Assembly (NCBI RefSeq): GCF_018785315.1
Contig: NZ_WQPN01000178.1
Location: 6,423-70,422, forward strand
Origin: Clostridium sp. MCC353
GTDB lineage: Bacteria > Bacillota > Clostridia > Lachnospirales > Lachnospiraceae
DNA: 64,000 nucleotides
Direction of reading: 5' to 3'
Positions 18,174-26,511 of the stretch are shown here, piece after piece (the first letter of the stretch is position 1; the number at the start of each line of letters is the position of its first letter). A program made the translations under genes and the position numbers. The notes under the pieces were generated by a model. That model was not told where the DNA came from. It did not search any database and saw nothing but the letters and a program-made list of their open reading frames with translations.

Positions 18174-18887
18174 TCACTTCCCATTCAAATACTCCAGGAT
18201 ACCCATATGTATCGTCCAGGCCAGCCGGTCCTGATACTCTTCGGAATTTAGCATGGCCGCCTCCTTCCAGTTGCTCAGAAAGCCGCATTCCACAATCACT
18301 ATGGGCTGCTTCACATGCAGCAGAAGGTAATAGTTATCATTAGCCTTCGCCTGCCTCCGATTGGCTTCCCCCAACACATAATCAAATCTCTTTTGAAGGA
18401 TTTCAGCCAGCTTTTTCCCCTTTTCCGATCCCTTATAATAGAAAACCTGGCCTCCCGATATCTCTTCCTGATGGTAGCTGTTCTGATGGATGCTGACCAC
18501 GATTTCCGGCTTAATCTCATCGATGATCTCGCACCGTTTTTTCATATCAGCCATCTTTTTTCTGTTGTCCTTTTCACCATAAAGACCCGTATCGCTGTCC
18601 CGTGTCATAATCACTTCCACGTCGGAGGCCTCCAGATAAGTTTTCAGCTGTTTTGCGACTGCCAGATTGATATCCTTTTCCAGGCTGCCGTCAACCCCGA
18701 TCTTGCCCGGGTCATTTCCCCCGTGTCCCACATCCAGAACCACTGTCCTTTTTTGCTTTCCCCCCGCCAGTCCGGAAGCGGCGACACCCATTCCGGATCC
18801 AAAAAGCGGATAGTGGGAAACAGCAAAAACAAGAATCAGCATACAAAAGCCCATCCATGTTTCCATTTTTATCTTCTTCAAATTCAA
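18174..18887 (-). CDS. cwlD: N-acetylmuramoyl-L-alanine amidase, CwlD-like
   Basis: A 237-residue zinc amidase (Amidase_3). The metal and catalytic residues can be read: His in DVGHGGNDPG, Glu in GSLEKDINLAVAKQL, His in VVSIHQNSY and Glu in VIVECGFLSN. An N-terminal hydrophobic segment anchors or exports it. In spore formers CwlD cleaves the peptide from muramic acid to allow muramic-delta-lactam formation in the cortex, which supports a sporulating host. The start is uncertain: the frame opens with TTG at 18887 and has an ATG at 18866, neither with an ideal ribosome site. It lies downstream of the FUSC gene in the same direction. Confidence 0.85.
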   Translation of the reverse strand: MNLKKIKMETWMGFCMLILVFAVSHYPLFGSGMGVAASGLAGGKQKRTVVLDVGHGGNDPGKIGVDGSLEKDINLAVAKQLKTYLEASDVEVIMTRDSDTGLYGEKDNRKKMADMKKRCEIIDEIKPEIVVSIHQNSYHQEEISGGQVFYYKGSEKGKKLAEILQKRFDYVLGEANRRQAKANDNYYLLLHVKQPIVIVECGFLSNWKEAAMLNSEEYQDRLAWTIHMGILEYLNGK

Positions 18888-18946
18888 TCATCCAAACAGT
18901 TTACTTAATCTAATATATCCTCCTTTTCCCGAAAATAGACCCCTTT

Positions 18947-19942
18947 TCAGGCATTGCTGCCACAGCTCACGTGCCGCCGCAGATTCCCGGACCAGGCCTG
19001 AACCAGATATAATGCCAGGACGATGACCGCTCCCCCGGCCAGGCAGAACAGCCGGTTCTGAACCGCGGTTGAGGTATCCAAAAGCACCAGCGAGGCATTG
19101 ACCGCGCTCACCGCGTTCACGATCTGCTTATACTTATATTCGGAGGTAAAGAAACTGACATATCCCAGGAACAATACCATGGCAAAGGCATATTTTTCAG
19201 GGATTAACAGTTTAAATACCACCAGAAAGAAAATGATCCCCACCACATTGCCAAAAAAACGGTGGCGGATTCTTTCCAGCGTCTCATGATAATGAAGCTG
19301 GGTCAGGGACATGACCACAATGCTGATCCACAACGGCTTTTTCAGCCCCAAAACCATGCCCACGAACATGGCAATTGCAATCCCCAGGGACATTCTCAAA
19401 ATATAACCTCTTCGGACAATACATAGTTTCATCTGTTCTTTCAAATTCCGCCCGTCATTCCAGTGCCCCTGCTTTTTCCACCGGATCACGGTGGCTGCTG
19501 CCACCGCCGCACTGCCTGCCAGCGCCCCCGCCGCTCTCAAAGGAAATGCCTCCGGCGCCACAGGAGCTGCCTGTGAAAACACAAAACAGAGCAGAAAACT
19601 GATGGCCGGCTTATACATGGCCGGTTCACAGGTCAATACCATGATGAACAGAACAAAGAGAAAATTAACCGGCAGCGCCAGCCACGGGCTTATGAGCGCG
19701 GTCTGCCCTGCAATCACGCTGCCCGTATATAAAACCATGATGATTCCCCCCATGGTCAGGGGACGGATTCCCACATATCCTACCGGAAACATGGTAAGCC
19801 CTACTCCGATAGCCACCCCCGGCAGAACATTCTCCGTACCGAATAACATTTGATATAAGAATATAAACGCCAGATTAAACGCAAAATTAAGCCCGTTCTT
19901 CACGATCAGGCGCACCATGTTCTTTGTCTTCACCATATCCAT
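18947..19942 (-). CDS. FUSC-family membrane protein (aromatic acid exporter-like)
   Basis: A 331-residue membrane protein with about ten helices in two sets of five. The second half (GYILRMSLGIAIAMFVGMVL, then KPLWISIVVMSLTQLHYHETLERIRHRFFGNVVG, given in part) carries the FUSC family pattern of a helix pair followed by the conserved R-x-x-G-N segment. Relatives such as AaeB and YccS export hydroxylated aromatic acids or affect envelope stress. It is divergent from a MarR regulator, and the operator palindrome at 20018-20039 sits immediately downstream of its promoter, so it is probably derepressed by a MarR ligand. Confidence 0.82.
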   Translation of the reverse strand: MDMVKTKNMVRLIVKNGLNFAFNLAFIFLYQMLFGTENVLPGVAIGVGLTMFPVGYVGIRPLTMGGIIMVLYTGSVIAGQTALISPWLALPVNFLFVLFIMVLTCEPAMYKPAISFLLCFVFSQAAPVAPEAFPLRAAGALAGSAAVAAATVIRWKKQGHWNDGRNLKEQMKLCIVRRGYILRMSLGIAIAMFVGMVLGLKKPLWISIVVMSLTQLHYHETLERIRHRFFGNVVGIIFFLVVFKLLIPEKYAFAMVLFLGYVSFFTSEYKYKQIVNAVSAVNASLVLLDTSTAVQNRLFCLAGGAVIVLALYLVQAWSGNLRRHVSCGSNA

Positions 19943-19990
19943 AAAACCACTCCATTTCCATGAAACCCTTGATTTTCAGGTTTATTTATT

Positions 19991-20039
19991 GTAAACTAAA
20001 TAAGTACATTATTAATGATAGTACACTATAGTTTACTAT
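19991..20039. promoter_or_regulatory. MarR operator palindromes
   Basis: ATAGTACACTA (20018-20028) followed by TAGTTTACTAT (20029-20039) is a 22-bp palindrome broken by one base pair only. A related weaker copy, GTAAAC-N7-GTAC (spanning 19991-20006), lies next to it. The strong site is directly downstream of the FUSC promoter, at the expected transcription start, where a bound repressor would block transcription. Confidence 0.65.
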
Positions 20040-20041
20040 TT

Positions 20042-20071
20042 ATTATATATAGAATGATTTCCATTTGTCAA
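20042..20071 (-). promoter_or_regulatory. Promoter of the FUSC exporter gene
   Basis: On the minus strand TTGACA (20071-20066), an 18-base spacer and TATAAT (20047-20042) match the sigma-A consensus exactly. The operator palindrome follows within 3 bases. Confidence 0.75.
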
Positions 20072-20195
20072 CTATAAATGATTTCTGCATTTTTCCGGCA
20101 TATGATACCTCCGGCTGCTGCCAGCCTGAATCACCGGATATGCCTGCTGTAAACCGGAAATAAAGCAGACCACAGGAAAGGATAATGTTATAAAT

Positions 20196-20621
20196 ATGAA
20201 CTTCACAGAAACCATGCTGAAATTGCTGCCATATTGGCATTATAAAATCGAAAAGCCCCTTAAAATGTCCTTCAAAGATAAGATGAGCCTGGAAACCTAC
20301 TACTGCCTTCAGATTCTGCAGCAGGACGGTTCCATGACCATGACCGATCTGGCCTCCCGTTTAAAGATCAGCAAACAGCAGGCCACGAAAATCATAGATA
20401 CCTTATACAAATACCACTTTATTGAGAGAAAATACAATGAACGTGACCGGAGATATATCACCATCTGCGTTGCAGACCCGGCCATCCGCTACATCGAAGA
20501 GAATATATATAAGAATACCGATTTCTTCCGCCAATTGGAGGAAAAAATCGGTAAAGAAGATGCCGTAAGGCTGAAGCAGTCCGTAGAAACCCTGCTGGAA
20601 ATCCTGCCTAAACTGGATTGA
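20196..20621 (+). CDS. MarR-family transcriptional regulator
   Basis: A 141-residue protein with a winged helix-turn-helix: MTMTDLASRLKISKQQATKI (about residues 47-66) followed by the wing ERKYNERDRRYITI. The DRR motif in the wing is characteristic. It probably represses the divergent FUSC exporter and itself through the palindromes at 19991-20039. AAAGGA lies rather far (12 bases) upstream of the ATG; no better start is visible. Confidence 0.9.
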   Translation: MNFTETMLKLLPYWHYKIEKPLKMSFKDKMSLETYYCLQILQQDGSMTMTDLASRLKISKQQATKIIDTLYKYHFIERKYNERDRRYITICVADPAIRYIEENIYKNTDFFRQLEEKIGKEDAVRLKQSVETLLEILPKLD

Positions 20622-20658
20622 CGGGGTGACAAACGGACCTATGCAGCTGACTGTTCTA

Positions 20659-22119
20659 TTACTCAATCTTTATATGATTGTAATCCACGACAGCGTCCGT
20701 AAGGATCTCTTCTATGTACTGCATTAAGATGCTGGGATAAGTATAATTCACCCATAATTTATATGACGGATCCTTGAGAGTTTCCTCCTTCAGCTTATAT
20801 GCCAGCCCCGCATAACTGTAGGAATTCAGCTTGGCATACACCTGGGACATGGAAGCCATCTCATCGTCCGTAAACTCATGTTCCTTATTATCGATATGTT
20901 TTAACTCTTCATATGCTTTATTATAGAACACACGCATTAAAAACGGCCCTTTATAGGCATTAAATTCAAGAAGGTTATCATCGGTCACTTTTTCATCCAG
21001 CGCCCATGCTTCCACATCCAGCACTTTTGTATTGTACGTATATACGGCATCGTCCGTATACTCCAATATTCCATACTGGCAGGGCGGCGTAGCCAGAGAA
21101 CTGGTCACAATCTCACAGATTCCGTCTTTTTGTTCGTTGGAATACCGGTAATGCTGGACGTGCAGGTGTCCGCTCAGAAAGATCCCCACGTCCCACGCCT
21201 CCAACTGATCGATCAACTGGCTGCTGTGCTCAATGGTACAGTCATCAATGTATACACGGCTCTGATCCAGCAGGTTGTGGTGCGCTACCGGTATCACATT
21301 CATCCCCTGTTCCCAGGCGTCCTCCATCTCAAGCTCAATCCAGTCATAAGTTTCAGACTTAATCATCCCCCCTACCAGGGCATGATCTTCATACTGGCAG
21401 CTGTCCAGCATTAACAGCCGGTTATATTCATCCAACTGATAGACATAACTCAACGAGTACTCATCCCTGCTTATGGCCTCATCAAACCCAAAATCACTGT
21501 AAATGCTCTCGAACTCCTCCGGCCTAGTCTGCTCCGCCGGAAAACGGACTCCCCCTTCATAAGCCGCCGCGCTCACATTGTTAATATCGTGATTGCCCGG
21601 TATCACAAGTACCGGAATACCGGCATCCTCAATCCGTTCCAGTTTATCAGCCAGTTCCGCATGGCTCTGGTATTCCCCATTCAGGCTCAGATCCCCGCTC
21701 AAAATCAGCGCTTCCGGCTTCTGATCGATCACTTCTTCAATAAATGCATCTGTAATCTCCCAGATATAGTTGACCACCTTGCCGTCGCCGTGTTCTACCA
21801 TATAGTTAAACCCCAGCCCCATATCCGTCAGCTCACGGGCAAAATAATGGATATCGCTGGCAATGATCAGCTTTTTCCCCGGTTCCTCTTTTGCCGAAGT
21901 TTCCTCCGGCTCTGTCGTCTCTTCCGGCATCGTTGTTTCTTCAATTGAAGACGTCTCCGGTTCACTTTCTGTCGCCGGCTGCGTCTCCTCTGTAACCGGC
22001 TCCGTAACCGTTTGGGAAGGTATCTCCGTAGTGACCGGTTCCTGCCCCGTTTTCACGGTACAGCCGGCCAGTGAAACCATGATTCCTGCTATGATTAAAC
22101 CTGCTAATTTTTTATTCAT
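20659..22119 (-). CDS. Secreted metallophosphoesterase lipoprotein
   Basis: A 486-residue lipoprotein (signal peptide ending VSLAGCTV, Cys near 20) with a Thr/Glu-rich linker to about residue 80. The calcineurin-like domain follows: ASDIHYF (D-x-H, about 89-95), LSGDLSLNGE (GD), IPGNHDINN (GNHD), VAHHN and LSGHLHVQHY (GHxH), which together form the two-metal site. Substrate may be a nucleotide, phosphodiester or lipid-linked group outside the cell. Its start overlaps the end of the GH18 gene by 8 bases, so the two are co-expressed surface proteins. Confidence 0.9.
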   Translation of the reverse strand: MNKKLAGLIIAGIMVSLAGCTVKTGQEPVTTEIPSQTVTEPVTEETQPATESEPETSSIEETTMPEETTEPEETSAKEEPGKKLIIASDIHYFARELTDMGLGFNYMVEHGDGKVVNYIWEITDAFIEEVIDQKPEALILSGDLSLNGEYQSHAELADKLERIEDAGIPVLVIPGNHDINNVSAAAYEGGVRFPAEQTRPEEFESIYSDFGFDEAISRDEYSLSYVYQLDEYNRLLMLDSCQYEDHALVGGMIKSETYDWIELEMEDAWEQGMNVIPVAHHNLLDQSRVYIDDCTIEHSSQLIDQLEAWDVGIFLSGHLHVQHYRYSNEQKDGICEIVTSSLATPPCQYGILEYTDDAVYTYNTKVLDVEAWALDEKVTDDNLLEFNAYKGPFLMRVFYNKAYEELKHIDNKEHEFTDDEMASMSQVYAKLNSYSYAGLAYKLKEETLKDPSYKLWVNYTYPSILMQYIEEILTDAVVDYNHIKIE

Positions 22120-23782
22120 TCAAATTCACCACGTCCCAAAGCTCTTTCGGTTCGAAACCTGCCTTCCAGCAGGCCACCCCGGCCAGGCCGTATTCCTCTA
22201 TCAGATTCATTTTCAACTGAATGGAATTAGCTTCTTCCATCCAGATATATTTACCGCCTTCATCGGTAAACAGCTCACCGTAATACTGGCCCAGCTCTTC
22301 CTGCCAGATCAGTTCCACCTGGTTTTCTTCCACCCACTTCTGGGCCGCTTCGATTCCCAGGGCAGATGACGAAGTCCCGCTGTCCCCTTCTGTCCATACC
22401 CTTGTATAAAATGGAATGGCGTTCACAACTTTTTCCTTCGGCACCTCTTTCAGCGTGTCCACGATTCCATTTTTCACAAAATCAATGGAGGACACGGATC
22501 CCATCTCGCCTCCGGCAAAATGTTCGTCATATGCCATTACAATCACATAATCCACAACCCGGCCCTGTTCCGCCCGGTTGTAGAACATATTATAAGAAGC
22601 GGGAACGTAATTATCTACGGAAAGCACCAGCTTCTTCTTCCTGCAGGCCACGGAAAGTTCCCGTATAAACTGAACGTAATAGGGCCCCGCCGCTTCTCTC
22701 AGCGTTTCAAAGTCCAGATTAATCCCGTCAAATCCATAGGTATCGGCGTCTTCCATCAGTTTGGCAATCAATTTTTTCCTGGTGGACGTTTTTCCCATGA
22801 GCACCTGGGTGTTCACATCTTTTCCGCCGTTATAGTTGAAATTATCTAAAACGGGCCACACCTGCAGTCCCAGTTCATGGGCCTTATCCACATAGTCTTT
22901 GCTGGCCAGCGAACGGTAATTCCCTTCATTGTCCATCAGCGCAAACCAGGTGGGAGCGATCACATTGACCCCTTTTGTATTGGCAATTCTGGCCTCCAGA
23001 GTATTGTTGGCATCCTCTGATAAAACCTGGTGCCATAAAAGGCATACCTTCTCATCCATAGCGATATTGGTATACACCGGTTCAATAAATGTGCTCTGAG
23101 GCTTGAAACTATCGGTTTCCGCCAGATACCGGTTCTGGATGTACCCAATATATCCGTCCTCTGTCATGACTTCGGACCACTCATCCATCGCTTCTATCAC
23201 ACGGACTTTGCTGCCCTTAGGCGATTCCGTCACAATCGGGCTTTTGATCCCGCCCTTTTCCCGGACTTTGCCCTTCCGCTTCATCACAGCCATATCTTCC
23301 GCATCCCACCGGGTATCGATGTAGATTCTCCTGATCTCCGTTTCCAGGTCAAAAGACCGGATCCTTATGTCGGTGTACCCTGAAATCAAACCGAGGGCTA
23401 AGTAAACCTCATCCCCTTCCAGAATGAGCAGCGGAGCTCCGTTGCTTCCTTTTGTCTGTTCGGTCGCATAGACGATCTCCTCAGGAAGGGTGTAAACAAG
23501 AAGCTTTTCATTCTCATCCCAGAAAAACTTCTCATTGATCCGGCTGTTAATCCATGTGAGAGGCAGATATGTCTGGTTGTTCTTAAAAATTCCTTTTTCT
23601 TCCTGTAATTCATCATTCAGCAGAATCGCTGCTTCCTCTTTCGTCACCCCATATCTCTGGGTTAAATCCGCCTTTTCAAAAGACGGCATGTACTTTATTG
23701 CCAGCCAGACGCCTAAAATTCCCGCCGCCAGCAATATCACAGCCGCCAGCGCCGCTGCCAGCAGTGTTTTCTTCTTCTCCAT
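22112..23782 (-). CDS. GH18-family protein with N-terminal anchor and SH3-like domain
   Basis: A 556-residue protein. An N-terminal membrane helix (about 8-28) is followed by a copper amine oxidase-like N domain region (about 40-165), a bacterial SH3 domain (about 175-230; KVRVIEAMDEWSEVMTEDGYIGYI) and a GH18 barrel. The barrel has the DGINLDFE catalytic motif (DxxDxDxE-like, Glu near 357) and VIVMAYDEHFAGG. Related clostridial and bacillar proteins act on the cell wall or spore peptidoglycan. It is the first gene of a two-gene operon with the metallophosphoesterase. GGAGGAAATCC precedes the ATG. Confidence 0.88.
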   Translation of the reverse strand: MEKKKTLLAAALAAVILLAAGILGVWLAIKYMPSFEKADLTQRYGVTKEEAAILLNDELQEEKGIFKNNQTYLPLTWINSRINEKFFWDENEKLLVYTLPEEIVYATEQTKGSNGAPLLILEGDEVYLALGLISGYTDIRIRSFDLETEIRRIYIDTRWDAEDMAVMKRKGKVREKGGIKSPIVTESPKGSKVRVIEAMDEWSEVMTEDGYIGYIQNRYLAETDSFKPQSTFIEPVYTNIAMDEKVCLLWHQVLSEDANNTLEARIANTKGVNVIAPTWFALMDNEGNYRSLASKDYVDKAHELGLQVWPVLDNFNYNGGKDVNTQVLMGKTSTRKKLIAKLMEDADTYGFDGINLDFETLREAAGPYYVQFIRELSVACRKKKLVLSVDNYVPASYNMFYNRAEQGRVVDYVIVMAYDEHFAGGEMGSVSSIDFVKNGIVDTLKEVPKEKVVNAIPFYTRVWTEGDSGTSSSALGIEAAQKWVEENQVELIWQEELGQYYGELFTDEGGKYIWMEEANSIQLKMNLIEEYGLAGVACWKAGFEPKELWDVVNLNE

Positions 23783-23842
23783 GGATTTCCTCCTGCATTA
23801 TCGGATGTTAGTTATACTCTCGCCCCTATATCTTGTACGCTC

Positions 23843-23871
23843 ATTATACAATACATCAAATTACCATACAA
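23843..23871 (-). promoter_or_regulatory. Promoter of the GH18/metallophosphoesterase operon
   Basis: On the minus strand TTGTAT (23871-23866), 17 bases and TATAAT (23848-23843) precede the GH18 gene by about 60 bases. Confidence 0.6.
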
Positions 23872-23970
23872 GCCGTAAAATTTGGTTCTTTTACCTCCCC
23901 GTGCGCCCGCCTGTGCCGCAGCCCTTACTTTTGGCTGAAAGTGGTATCCCGCGGCCCCCCCTCCCTGATA

Positions 23971-24216
23971 TCATTCGTAATAAACCTTGTCAAAATGGAT
24001 CTCCGTCAGTTTCCCGTCTTCCAGCCCTACAAAATCACTCATATAGTAATACTTATCTTCGCAGACCTCAAATATCTTTCCCCAGTCCTTTTCTTCCAGC
24101 TCCTCCCCGTCAATAATAATGGGGATTCCTTTCTCACGGTACTGTTTTAATCCCTCCAGATACACTCTCTGCTGTTCTTTTTTCTCTCTCTGTGACAAAC
24201 CCTGATCTGATCTCAC
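23971..24216 (-). CDS. Small charged protein of unknown function
   Basis: An 81-residue protein, highly charged at the N-terminus (QREKKEQQRVYLEGLKQYREKG), with a C-terminal half rich in acidic and aromatic residues. It starts with GTG preceded by GGAGG at a 6-base distance. I do not recognise the family. It is in the same direction as, and about 100 bases downstream of, the MinD-like gene, separated by a hairpin that may act as a terminator. No membrane segment or signal peptide. Confidence 0.65.
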   Translation of the reverse strand: MRSDQGLSQREKKEQQRVYLEGLKQYREKGIPIIIDGEELEEKDWGKIFEVCEDKYYYMSDFVGLEDGKLTEIHFDKVYYE

Positions 24217-24256
24217 ATGTTCCTCCCATTCCGCCGCCCTGCCGGCATTTTATTGG

Positions 24257-24311
24257 AGGCAGAACCTCTGACCCGGAAGGTATTTGTGACATATCATTCC
24301 CGGTTCTGCCT
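24257..24311. terminator. Hairpin after the MinD-like gene
   Basis: AGGCAGAACC (24257-24266) pairs with GGTTCTGCCT (24302-24311) across a 35-base loop that contains a further ACCCGG/CCCGG-type pairing. No clear T-tract is present, so a terminator role is tentative. Confidence 0.35.
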
Positions 24312-24320
24312 CATTGACTC

Positions 24321-24875
24321 TTATTTTTCAAAATATGCGATCATCCGGCGGTTCAGTGCAAAAGGATCTTCTGAAAGAGGAATTCGTTCGACAGGAAGTT
24401 TCAGCTTCTTTCTGATTTGTCTTCTGGCGTCTTCGCTCCCAAAGGAAACGGCGTAATTCCAGCTCTTATAACCGGCTTCTCCCTTCATCTCCCGGACAAA
24501 TTCCAAAAATCCCCCTATCTGCCATTCGCTCAGTGAGCCTATCACATATTTTTTATCACATCGTAAAAATTCGATTTTTTGTTTTAAAAAATCACTTCCA
24601 AAATCAATGATGATCTGGTCATATCCCTCTGCCATACAAGAAAGCAGTACTTCCGGCCCGGAACATTTATAATAATCCGCGTTTAATACGGAAAAACAGG
24701 ATTCTTCCGATACGGAACCTTTGCAAATGCGCTCCATCCGTTCAAAATCTCCGTGTCCGTTCCATTCCAGAACCGCGCATCTTAACCGGCACACGCTGAC
24801 CAGATAATTTGCCAGCAATATGGCATAATGAGTGGCGCCGGCTCCATGGGACGTGCCCAGAATTCCGCTCACCAC
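24321..24875 (-). CDS. MinD/ParA-like protein with degenerate P-loop
   Basis: A 184-residue protein. It begins ILGTSHGAGATHYAILLANYL, which aligns with the deviant Walker A of MinD/ParA proteins (KGGVGKTT), but the Walker lysine is replaced by Ala and the signature lysine is also absent. An IIIDFGSDF segment near 90-98 corresponds to the Walker B region. It is therefore likely a non-hydrolysing family member. The GTG start at 24875 overlaps the upstream kinase gene by 7 bases, so the two are translationally coupled and probably act together. Confidence 0.7.
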   Translation of the reverse strand: MVSGILGTSHGAGATHYAILLANYLVSVCRLRCAVLEWNGHGDFERMERICKGSVSEESCFSVLNADYYKCSGPEVLLSCMAEGYDQIIIDFGSDFLKQKIEFLRCDKKYVIGSLSEWQIGGFLEFVREMKGEAGYKSWNYAVSFGSEDARRQIRKKLKLPVERIPLSEDPFALNRRMIAYFEK

Positions 24876-26350
24876 CTGTTCCTGCCCAACAGCCCAAGCA
24901 GCATTTTTCCCTCCGCTTTTACGGCGGCTCTTTTCAGTCTTCGCAGCAGTCCTCCCCTTTCTGTCCTGATTTCCAAACTGTTCATCAGCGTTTCATAAAA
25001 CTTCATGTGGATTTCTTCCGGATGAAATGGGTCCGGCTGCCAGGGCGCCTTAAAACAGAATTCCGGTTTCAGATTCCCGTCCTTCCTGACTTTCACCCCA
25101 GCCGCCACATGATTGAAGATAACCCGCGTACAAACATGGGAATCCAGCTTCCCTACGGCTTTTCCGGCCTCCCCGGCTTCCCAAAGGCTTCCGTCGCAGA
25201 CAAGGAAAATGCAGTCCGCATCCGAAGTATCCTTCAATCTGGTAAAATCACTGCCATAGTCCTTAATCACCACCGGGCTGCCGCATCTTTCCAGAACCAC
25301 AGCCTCCCCATATCTGGGTTTCATCGTACATCCCCTGATCCTGACCCGGCCAAACCGGTCCGCCCGGGCGCCGAAAATAAGCGCCAGCCGCCTCACGGCG
25401 CCTGAGTCATTGCACTCTTCATAAAGACTGGGATAGCCTGATAACCTGAGATAAACAGAGAAACCGATTGCCAGATGAGTCGTTCCGACTCCTGATTTGC
25501 CGCCTGCAAAGGCGATTGTAAGAGATGATATCTGATTTTTTTGAAATAACTTTGAAACACCGTTTGTCTTCTGGTCCAGCCGGATCAAATCCCGGCATAA
25601 TTCTTCTGCTGACTGGTATCGTTTATCCGGATCGGGATCGAGACATGTTTTGACGATTTCCCTGAACCGAAGGCTCCATCCGCACAATCCCGGTGACGGG
25701 GATTCCTCCGGATACTTTCCGGTTCCCAGGTAGATTAAGGTAACACCAATGGCATAAATGTCAGTCCGTTCATCCAGCAACACGTCCGTCCTGTATTGTT
25801 CCGGCGCCGCCCATCCTATGGTCCCATAGCGCTGTGAGGAAGCATTCGCCTGGTCCATGGCCGCGGAATGGTCAAAATCAACCAGTTTGACAGTTTCATT
25901 GCATAACAATAAATTCTTGGGCTGAAGATCTAAATATAAAATGGGAATTTCCCCTGCAGAATGCAGGTAATTGACTATCTGGCAGATCTGGATCCCGTAA
26001 CGGACCGTCATTGCCGCAGTCAGATGACCTTGATTATGGATCAGGTCATAGAATGATTCTCCTTCCAAGTACTCCTCGATCAGGTAGCTGTACTCAGAAT
26101 CTTCTTCTAAATCGTAAATGATGGGGATTCCGGGATGGCGCAGTTCCTTTAAGATCAATGCTTCTCTTTTAAACCGGCTGTAATCCACGTAGGACTTGGA
26201 TACCCGCTTGATGGCCCTGAATTCTTCCAGTTCCATATGCACCGCTAAAAACACAGTACCGGCGCGTCCTTTCCCTAAAATACCCTTTAACTGATATTTA
26301 CCAAATAAAACGGTGTCTTCTAAGACGCACACCTCCTTTGTAAATATCAT
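24869..26350 (-). CDS. Serine/threonine kinase fused to a MinD-like domain
   Basis: A 493-residue protein. Residues about 18-265 are a protein kinase: glycine loop GKGRAGTVFLA, Lys in RAIKRVSK, catalytic loop YLDLQPKNLLL (Asp kept, HRD reduced to YLD, and the usual Lys of DxKxxN is Gln), metal loop VDFDHS (DFD for DFG) and APEQY (APE). Residues about 285-440 are a MinD/ParA-like P-loop domain starting FAGGKSGVGTTHLAIGF, in which the Walker lysine is Thr. No membrane segment or PASTA repeats. The start is doubtful: AAAGGAGGT at 26332-26339 lies inside the frame with no ATG, GTG or TTG at a suitable distance after it, and the ATG at 26350 lacks a site. Confidence 0.8.
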   Translation of the reverse strand: MIFTKEVCVLEDTVLFGKYQLKGILGKGRAGTVFLAVHMELEEFRAIKRVSKSYVDYSRFKREALILKELRHPGIPIIYDLEEDSEYSYLIEEYLEGESFYDLIHNQGHLTAAMTVRYGIQICQIVNYLHSAGEIPILYLDLQPKNLLLCNETVKLVDFDHSAAMDQANASSQRYGTIGWAAPEQYRTDVLLDERTDIYAIGVTLIYLGTGKYPEESPSPGLCGWSLRFREIVKTCLDPDPDKRYQSAEELCRDLIRLDQKTNGVSKLFQKNQISSLTIAFAGGKSGVGTTHLAIGFSVYLRLSGYPSLYEECNDSGAVRRLALIFGARADRFGRVRIRGCTMKPRYGEAVVLERCGSPVVIKDYGSDFTRLKDTSDADCIFLVCDGSLWEAGEAGKAVGKLDSHVCTRVIFNHVAAGVKVRKDGNLKPEFCFKAPWQPDPFHPEEIHMKFYETLMNSLEIRTERGGLLRRLKRAAVKAEGKMLLGLLGRNRW

Positions 26351-26361
26351 CTCTTGAAGCC

Positions 26362-26390
26362 ATTCTAATACAAAAATACGATTTTTACAA
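26362..26390 (-). promoter_or_regulatory. Possible promoter of the kinase operon
   Basis: On the minus strand TTGTAA (26390-26385), 17 bases and TAGAAT (26367-26362). If used, transcription would begin only a few bases before the ATG at 26350, which favours a start further inside the frame near the AAAGGAGGT. Confidence 0.4.
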
Positions 26391-26427
26391 TCTTTATTTA
26401 AAAAATCTCTAAAAAATTCCTTAAAAT

Positions 26428-26457
26428 TTCACATAGGAATTGCCTTTTCGCTATAAT
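26428..26457 (+). promoter_or_regulatory. Promoter of mecA
   Basis: TTCACA (26428-26433), 18 bases and TATAAT (26452-26457), about 55 bases upstream of the mecA ATG. Confidence 0.5.
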
Positions 26458-26511
26458 ATATAGTATAGTTAGATTGAGGAAGCAGACTTTAAAAGAAAAG
26501 GAAGTGATCCT

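Noticed and set aside
18315-18908. A 197-codon plus-strand frame over the amidase gene
   Set aside because: The minus strand encodes all catalytic residues of an Amidase_3 protein; the plus frame is a shadow.
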